Source: Kitasatospora sp. CB01950 (lineage in GTDB: Bacteria > Actinomycetota > Actinomycetes > Streptomycetales > Streptomycetaceae). Taken from it: a stretch of DNA of 45,687 bases. A program made the position numbers and the translations under genes. This document shows, piece by piece, positions 40,662 through 45,687 of the stretch. Numbering within the stretch: the first letter of the stretch is position 1; each line of letters opens with the position of its first letter. Location: assembly GCF_001905465.1 (NCBI RefSeq), contig NZ_LISX01000007.1:27139-72825 (forward strand), read 5' to 3'. The notes beneath the pieces are model-generated. The model was not told the DNA's origin and ran no database searches. It worked only from the letters and a program-made list of their open reading frames with translations.

Positions 40662-42884
40662 ATGCCCGAGAACGACGACGCCATCGTCACCGACCCCAAG
40701 TCCGAGGGTGCGGGCGGCTGCCCGGTCGCGCACGGCCGCGCGCCCCATCCGACCCAGGGCGGCGGCAACCAGCAGTGGTGGCCGAACCGGTTGAACCTGA
40801 AGATCCTGGCCAAGAACCCGGCGGTGGCGAACCCGCTGGGCGGCGACTTCGACTACGCCGAGGCGTTCAACAGCCTCGACCTGCCCGCCGTGAAGCGCGA
40901 CATCGAGCAGGCCCTCACCACCTCGCAGGACTGGTGGCCCGCCGACTTCGGCCACTACGGCCCGCTGATCATCCGGATGGCCTGGCACAGCGCCGGCACC
41001 TACCGGATCTCCGACGGCCGCGGTGGCGCGGGCGCCGGCCAGCAGCGCTTCGCCCCGCTGAACTCGTGGCCGGACAACGCCAACCTGGACAAGGCCCGCC
41101 GGGTGCTGTGGCCGGTCAAGCAGAAGTACGGCAAGAGCCTGTCCTGGGCCGACCTGCTGATCCTCTCCGGCAACGTCGCGCTGGAGTCGATGGGCTTCGA
41201 CACCTTCGGCTTCGCCGGCGGCCGCGCGGACGTCTGGGAGGCCGACGAGGACGTCTACTGGGGCCCCGAGACCACCTGGCTGGGCGACGAGCGCTACACC
41301 GGCGACCGTGACCTCGAAGACCCGCTGGGCGCCGTCCAGATGGGCCTGATCTACGTCAACCCCGAGGGCCCCAACGGCAACCCGGACCCGGTCGCGGCGG
41401 CCCGCGACATCCGCGAGACCTTCCGTCGGATGGCGATGAACGACGAGGAGACCGTCGCGCTGATCGCCGGCGGCCACACCTTCGGCAAGACCCACGGCGC
41501 CGGCCCGGCGGACAACGTCGGCGAGGCCCCCGAGGGCGCGGGCCTGGAGGAGATGGGCCTCGGCTGGAAGAGCACCTACGGCTCCGGCAAGGCCGGCGAC
41601 GCGATCACCTCCGGCCTGGAGGTCACCTGGACCAACACGCCGACCACCTGGGACAACACCTTCTTCGAGATCCTGTTCGGCTACGAGTGGGAGCTGACGA
41701 AGTCCCCGGCCGGCGCGCACCAGTGGAAGCCGAAGGACGGCGCCGGCGAGGGCACCGTGCCGGACGCCTTCGACCCGTCGAAGAAGCACGCCCCGCAGAT
41801 GCTCACCACCGACCTCTCGCTGCGCTTCGACCCGGTGTACGAGCAGATCTCCCGCCGCTTCCTGAACGACCCGGCGGCGTTCGCGGACGCCTTCGCCCGC
41901 GCCTGGTACAAGCTGACCCACCGTGACATGGGCCCGGTGGCCCGCTACCTCGGCCCCGAGGTGCCCAGCGAGGAGCTGCTCTGGCAGGACCCGCTGCCGC
42001 AGGCGCAGGGCGCGCCGATCGACGCGGCGGACGCCGCCGCGCTCAAGGAGCGGGTGCTGGCCTCCGGGCTGACCACCGCGCAGCTGGTGTCGACCGCGTG
42101 GGCGGCGGCGTCCTCGTTCCGCGGCAGCGACAAGCGCGGCGGCGCGAACGGCGCCCGGGTGCGCCTGGAGCCGCAGCGCGGCTGGGAGGTCAACGACCCG
42201 GAGCAGCTGGCGCAGGTGCTGCGGGTGCTGGAGACCATTCGGACGGCGTTCAACGCGGAGGGCGGCAAGCACGTCTCGCTGGCCGACCTGATCGTGCTGG
42301 CCGGCACCGCGGCCGTCGAGCAGGCCGCGAAGGCCGGCGGCGTGGACGTCGCGGTGGCCTTCCACCCGGGCCGGGTGGACGCCTCCCAGGAGAACACCGA
42401 CGTCGAGTCGTTCTCCGCCCTGGAGCCGAAGGCCGACGGCTTCCGCAACTACGCGGGCAAGGGCAGCCGGCTGCCCGCCGAGTACCTGCTGGTGGACAAG
42501 GCGAACCTGCTGAACCTGTCCGCCCCCGAGCTGACCGTGCTGGTCGGCGGCCTGCGGGTGCTGGGCGCCAACCACGGCGGCTCGCAGCACGGCGTGTTCA
42601 CCGACCGTCCGGGCACGCTGAGCAACGACTTCTTCGTCAACCTGCTCGACATGGACACCGCGTGGGCGCCGGTCGGCTCCGACAACGCGCTGTTCGAGGG
42701 CCGGGACGCCGCCGGTGCGGTCAAGTGGACCGGCACCCGGTCCGACCTGGTGTTCGGCTCCAACTCGGAGCTGCGGGCGGTCGCCGAGGTGTACGCCTCG
42801 GACGACGCCAAGGAGAAGTTCGTGAAGGACTTCGCCGCCGCCTGGACGAAGGTCATGGACCTGGACCGCTTCGACCTGGCGTGA
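40662..42884 (+). CDS. katG: Catalase-peroxidase KatG
   Basis: A 740-residue bifunctional haem catalase-peroxidase that destroys H2O2. The distal site is RMAWHSAGTYR, and the Met-Tyr-Trp adduct residues are present: Trp in that block, Tyr in GLIYVNPEG and Met in LEEMGLGW. The proximal haem ligand is in AGGHTFGKTHGAG. A second, haem-free peroxidase-like domain follows (from about residue 440). GGAGGG lies about 9 nt before the ATG. Regulation by the divergent Fur protein is likely. Confidence 0.98.
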   Translation: MPENDDAIVTDPKSEGAGGCPVAHGRAPHPTQGGGNQQWWPNRLNLKILAKNPAVANPLGGDFDYAEAFNSLDLPAVKRDIEQALTTSQDWWPADFGHYGPLIIRMAWHSAGTYRISDGRGGAGAGQQRFAPLNSWPDNANLDKARRVLWPVKQKYGKSLSWADLLILSGNVALESMGFDTFGFAGGRADVWEADEDVYWGPETTWLGDERYTGDRDLEDPLGAVQMGLIYVNPEGPNGNPDPVAAARDIRETFRRMAMNDEETVALIAGGHTFGKTHGAGPADNVGEAPEGAGLEEMGLGWKSTYGSGKAGDAITSGLEVTWTNTPTTWDNTFFEILFGYEWELTKSPAGAHQWKPKDGAGEGTVPDAFDPSKKHAPQMLTTDLSLRFDPVYEQISRRFLNDPAAFADAFARAWYKLTHRDMGPVARYLGPEVPSEELLWQDPLPQAQGAPIDAADAAALKERVLASGLTTAQLVSTAWAAASSFRGSDKRGGANGARVRLEPQRGWEVNDPEQLAQVLRVLETIRTAFNAEGGKHVSLADLIVLAGTAAVEQAAKAGGVDVAVAFHPGRVDASQENTDVESFSALEPKADGFRNYAGKGSRLPAEYLLVDKANLLNLSAPELTVLVGGLRVLGANHGGSQHGVFTDRPGTLSNDFFVNLLDMDTAWAPVGSDNALFEGRDAAGAVKWTGTRSDLVFGSNSELRAVAEVYASDDAKEKFVKDFAAAWTKVMDLDRFDLA

Positions 42885-42897
42885 GCCGCTGAATGAC

Positions 42898-42933
42898 GGA
42901 GGCCCGGTCCCGCTGGTGCGGGGCCGGGTCTCC
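42898..42933 (+). terminator. katG terminator hairpin
   Basis: A 15-bp stem with two G-U pairs (arms 42898-42912 and 42919-42933, loop ctggtg) 13 nt after the katG stop. Confidence 0.85.
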
Positions 42934-42944
42934 GGTGTGTGCGG

Positions 42945-43000
42945 TGCTTCGGCTCTTCGGTGCTTCGGCGCTTCGGTGCTTCGGTGCTTCGGTGCTTCGG
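42945..43000. repeat. Short tandem repeat of tgcttcgg
   Basis: Seven consecutive units of tgcttcgg or 7-9 nt variants, ending 8 bp before the ddaH stop codon. The unit length varies, as expected for slippage. Confidence 0.85.
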
Positions 43001-43008
43001 CGGGCCGG

Positions 43009-43818
43009 TCAGTGGCGCAGTTCGAGGGTGCAGCACTTGACGGCGCCGCCGGCCCGGAGCAGTTCGGTGAGGTCCACGCCGATCGGGTGGAAGCCGCGTT
43101 CGCGGAGCTGCTCGGCGAGGCCGGTGGCGGCCTCCGGGAGGACGACGTTCGCACCGTCGGAGACGGCGTTGAGGCCGAACACCCGGGCGTCGTCGGCGCC
43201 GGCCAGGATCGCGTCCGGGTAGAGGCGCTCCAGCGCGGCCCGGGACTCGGCGTCGAAGGCCGGCGGGTAGTACATGATCTCGTCGTCGTCGAGCACGGCG
43301 AGCGCGGTGTCCAGGTGGTAGTGGCGCGGATCGACCAGCCGCAGGGTGACCACCTCGCGGTCGAGGAAGGACGCGGCCTCGGCGTGCGCGGCGGGCTCGG
43401 TGCGGAAGCCGGTGCCGGCCAGGATGCGGCCGCCGGCCACCAGCAGGTCGCCCTCGCCCTCGTTGACGTGTTCGGCGTCCCGGACCTGCCAGCCGCGCTC
43501 GCGGAACCAGTCGGCGTACGCGGGGCCCTCGGCGACCCGCTCCGGGTACAGGAAGCGGGCGCCGAGCACCCGGCCGTCGACCACGGTGGCGCCGTTGGCG
43601 GCGAACACCATGTCCGGCAGGCCGGGCAGTGGATCGATCAACTCGACGGTGTGGCCCAGGCGTTGGAAGAGTGCGTACAGCTCGTCCCACTGGGCGAGGG
43701 CGGTGCCGGTGTCGGTGGGCTTGGCCGGGTCCATCCACGGGTTGATGGAGTAGTCGACGGTGAAGTGCGCGGGCCGGCACATCAGGTAGTGGCGCGGGCG
43801 GGCGGTTCGCGGCGACAC
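43009..43818 (-). CDS. ddaH: Dimethylarginine dimethylaminohydrolase-like enzyme
   Basis: A 269-residue guanidino-modifying enzyme of the DDAH/arginine deiminase fold. Blocks: HYLMCRPAHFTVDYSINPWM, PDMVFAANGATV, VNEGEGDLLVAG, the catalytic His in DPRHYHLDTAL and the C-terminal Cys in AVKCCTLELRH. It should hydrolyse methylarginine or arginine-like guanidines to citrulline. GTG 43818 has GGAAGGAG about 9 nt upstream. A palindrome at 43851 may be its operator. Confidence 0.88.
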   Translation of the reverse strand: MSPRTARPRHYLMCRPAHFTVDYSINPWMDPAKPTDTGTALAQWDELYALFQRLGHTVELIDPLPGLPDMVFAANGATVVDGRVLGARFLYPERVAEGPAYADWFRERGWQVRDAEHVNEGEGDLLVAGGRILAGTGFRTEPAAHAEAASFLDREVVTLRLVDPRHYHLDTALAVLDDDEIMYYPPAFDAESRAALERLYPDAILAGADDARVFGLNAVSDGANVVLPEAATGLAEQLRERGFHPIGVDLTELLRAGGAVKCCTLELRH

Positions 43819-43850
43819 GGTGGTGTCTCCTTCCGGGCGGAACGGGTCGA

Positions 43851-43865
43851 CTGACGGTCGGTCAG
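43851..43865. promoter_or_regulatory. Inverted repeat ctgac-ggtcg-gtcag upstream of ddaH
   Basis: A 15-bp imperfect-centre palindrome 33 nt upstream of the ddaH GTG, reminiscent of TetR-type operators. No adjacent regulator gene is present. Confidence 0.5.
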
Positions 43866-43898
43866 CGGTACGCCGTACGGGCGAAGTCTGAAGGGGGT

Positions 43899-45251
43899 TC
43901 AACTGCCGATGGACTGCGGGAAGGTGAACAGTCCGTCCGGGTCGTGGCGGTGCTTCACGGCGACCAGGCGGGGGTAGTTCGCACCGTAGTAGGCGTTTCG
44001 CCAGTCTCGCAGGTCCGGGTCGGTGAAGTTCAGGTACGCGCCGTCGGTCGTGCACGAGGCGATCAGGTGATCAAGGCCGGCCAGCCAGTCGAGCTGCGCG
44101 GCCGGGTCCTCGCCCGGCAGCCAGGAGGTGTCCAGGCTGACCAGGTACTGGGCGTCGCGGTGCACGAACGCGGTGGCGGACGGCTCGACCCGGTTGATCG
44201 CGCCGCCCCACCCGAACAGCGCCAGGCCGCAGCCGTCCGGGTTGCCGCCGGGGGGCGCGGCGGCGAGGTGCTCCAGCGCCGCCGCGACGACCTGCGGGGG
44301 CAGCGGGTCGGTGGCGAAGTGCGTCCGGACGGCGAACGCGCCGCCGGCGGTCTCGTGCTGCAGGTAGTCCATGGCGTCCCAGAAATCGCGGTCGGCGATC
44401 TCCTCGCGCAGCGGGCGGGCGGCGGCGAACGCGGGCGCGAGGAGCGCGCGCAGCTCGGCGGCCGGGCCGAGGTGCAGGCCGACGGCGGACACCAGGGTGC
44501 GGCCGCCGGAGGTGGCGACGCCCAGGCGCAGCGAGGACTCCTCCGGGGCGGTGCGCATCAGGTGCTGCACGGCCTCGAAGACGGCGGGCGCGTGCGCGAC
44601 GTCCCAGAGCAGCAGGCAGGTGGACGACGGCGGGGCCGCGACCGCCTGGAAGGTCAGGTCGAGGTTGATGCCGAAGTTGCCGCCGCCACCGCCGCGGCAG
44701 GCCCAGTACAGGTCCTCGTTCTGGGTGGCGTCGCAGGTCAGCACGGTGCCGGCGGCGGTGGCCAGGGTGGTGGCGCGGAGGGTGTCGGCCGTCAGGCCGA
44801 GCCGCCGGGAGGTGGCGGCCGAGCCGCCGCCGAGAGCGAGGCCCGCGATGCCGACGCCCGCGCCGTTGCCGAGCGGCAGCGCGAGGCCGTGCGGCCGCAA
44901 CGCCGCATACAGCGCGCCCGTCAGGACGCCTCCGCCGACCGTGACCAGCCCGCTCCCGGGGTCGACCTGGATCGCGTCCAACGCCCGCAGGTCCACCACC
45001 AGCCCGGAGTTGACGGAGTGCCCGGCGTACGAGTGCCCGCCTCCGCGCGGCACGATCGGCACCCCGCGCTCCCGCGCCCACTCGATCGCCCGCAGCACGT
45101 CCTCCGCGCCCGCCGCCCGCAGCACGCCGGCGGGCGCCCGCCCCGCCCACCGCTCGTTGAACGCGGCCGACGACTCCCGGAACCCCCCGTCACCGGGCCG
45201 CAGCAGCGGGCCGACGGTGTGCTTGTCGAGCAACGCCCAGTCGGGGCTCAT
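43899..45251 (-). CDS. FAD-linked oxidoreductase, BBE type
   Basis: A 450-residue PCMH-fold flavoenzyme. VPRGGGHSYAGHSVNSG carries the His that binds FAD covalently. LALGGGSAATSRRLGLTADTL is the second FAD motif. The Cys that makes a second flavin bond in bicovalent members (usual GTCPTVG) is replaced in LGNGAGVGIAG, so attachment is probably through His only. The C-terminal berberine-bridge segment is NAYYGANYPRLVAVKHRHDPDGLFTFPQSI. It likely oxidises a sugar or a secondary metabolite. GAGGAG lies 6-10 nt before ATG 45251. The start codon also overlaps the TGA of a repeat-encoded frame. Confidence 0.9.
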   Translation of the reverse strand: MSPDWALLDKHTVGPLLRPGDGGFRESSAAFNERWAGRAPAGVLRAAGAEDVLRAIEWARERGVPIVPRGGGHSYAGHSVNSGLVVDLRALDAIQVDPGSGLVTVGGGVLTGALYAALRPHGLALPLGNGAGVGIAGLALGGGSAATSRRLGLTADTLRATTLATAAGTVLTCDATQNEDLYWACRGGGGGNFGINLDLTFQAVAAPPSSTCLLLWDVAHAPAVFEAVQHLMRTAPEESSLRLGVATSGGRTLVSAVGLHLGPAAELRALLAPAFAAARPLREEIADRDFWDAMDYLQHETAGGAFAVRTHFATDPLPPQVVAAALEHLAAAPPGGNPDGCGLALFGWGGAINRVEPSATAFVHRDAQYLVSLDTSWLPGEDPAAQLDWLAGLDHLIASCTTDGAYLNFTDPDLRDWRNAYYGANYPRLVAVKHRHDPDGLFTFPQSIGS

Positions 45252-45272
45252 CGGGAGGCCTCCTCAACAAGC

Positions 45273-45506
45273 GCGCTGCGCGCGGCAACGAACGGACGGA
45301 GAGCACGAACGGCGCTGCGCGGGGCGACGGACGGGCACAGGACACGGACAGCGCTGCGCGCGGCAACGGGCAGACGAAGAACAGGAACGGCGCTGCGCGG
45401 GGCGACGGACGGGCACAGAACACCGACAGCGCTGCGCGCGGCAACGGGCAGACGAAGAGCACGAACGGCGCTGCGTGGGGCGACGGACGGGCAGGAATCG
45501 ACGGCC
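45273..45506. repeat. 39-bp-period satellite, six units
   Basis: The word gcgctgcg recurs at 45273, 45312, 45351, 45390, 45429 and 45468, exactly every 39 bp. Units alternate between two types (…gcgcggcaacgggcagacg… and …gcggggcgacggacgggca…), giving a 78-bp higher-order repeat present three times. Degenerate copies of the same words continue to about 45625. No family gene was recognised in 45252-45687. Confidence 0.95.
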
Positions 45507-45687
45507 CGCCGAGCCACGCCGTCCCCTCCCGCCCAGCGGACGGAGTCACCGCCGCGCGGGGCGACGAGACGCCGAGCTCCCGTCCGGAGGGCAACGCCAC
45601 CGCTGCGCGGAGCGACGAGCGGCCGGAGGCCGACCCCGCGAACCTGCGCCTGCCCGGCGCAGCCGGTGTCGTGTCGGGTGACGGACG

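Noticed and set aside
40572..43154. Minus-strand frame of 860 codons opposite katG
   Set aside because: Antisense to the complete KatG sequence; no motif of its own.
45248..45517. 89-codon repeat frame as a definite gene
   Set aside because: Third-position GC looks lower than in neighbours and several frames are open because the repeat is 39 bp, so I kept it as a finding and not a CDS.

Overview
The window is very GC-rich (roughly 70% or more) with strong G/C bias at third codon positions, frequent GTG starts and GTGA/ATGA overlaps. Gene content (streptomycete hopanoid operon, DUF6343, DUF4259, anti-sigma-type ATPase, large LuxR-type ATPase, FAD-linked BBE-type oxidase) points to a chromosome of Streptomycetaceae, Streptomyces or Kitasatospora. 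No phage or transposase gene was seen. Everything here was read by eye from the sequence; no database search was run.

Layout. 1-1894: 5' part of a large AAA-type LuxR-like regulator (minus), running off the left edge. 2169-3212: class I terpene synthase with a damaged second metal motif. 3484-7000: NTF2-like protein, serine beta-lactamase-like hydrolase, small secreted protein, Nudix hydrolase, TetR regulator. 7193-9709: an unusual Pro/Ala-rich protein with eight VPPADFNPF-type repeats. 9870-11458: DUF4259, an unknown small protein and a spermidine-synthase-like protein. 11621-15068: a coupled lapA-gluABCD amino acid transporter operon. 15321-18492: aldo/keto reductase, a fused tandem MarR-MarR regulator and a FabG-type SDR. 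18603-20454: small proteins and a PAP2 phosphatase.

20463-32118 is a nearly continuous minus-strand hopanoid operon in transcription order hpnC-hpnD-hpnE-polyprenyl synthase-shc-hpnG-hpnH-dxs-hpnO. It encodes precursor supply (Dxs, FPP synthase), squalene formation (HpnCDE), cyclisation (SHC) and side-chain building (HpnH, HpnG, HpnO). Most junctions overlap by 4 nt; the exception is a gap with a strong hairpin between hpnH and dxs, where ispG lies in S. coelicolor as I remember it.

32261-37650 is a second minus-strand operon: a sugar-type nucleotidyltransferase, a glycerol-1-phosphate dehydrogenase-like enzyme, a CDP-alcohol phosphotransferase with Asp-to-His at the usual catalytic base, a GT2 glycosyltransferase and a TagGH-like ABC exporter. 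I read it as a candidate pathway for an exported glycerol-phosphate (possibly G1P-type) envelope polymer or lipid. This is the most system-like novelty in the window. Type 1 idi starts divergently from it.

38770-45251: an anti-sigma-type ATPase, tRNA-Leu(GAG) with a terminator, a divergent fur-katG pair, dimethylargininase and an FAD-linked oxidase. The right end carries an exact 39-bp-period satellite. Short tandem repeats at gene 3' ends recur through the window.
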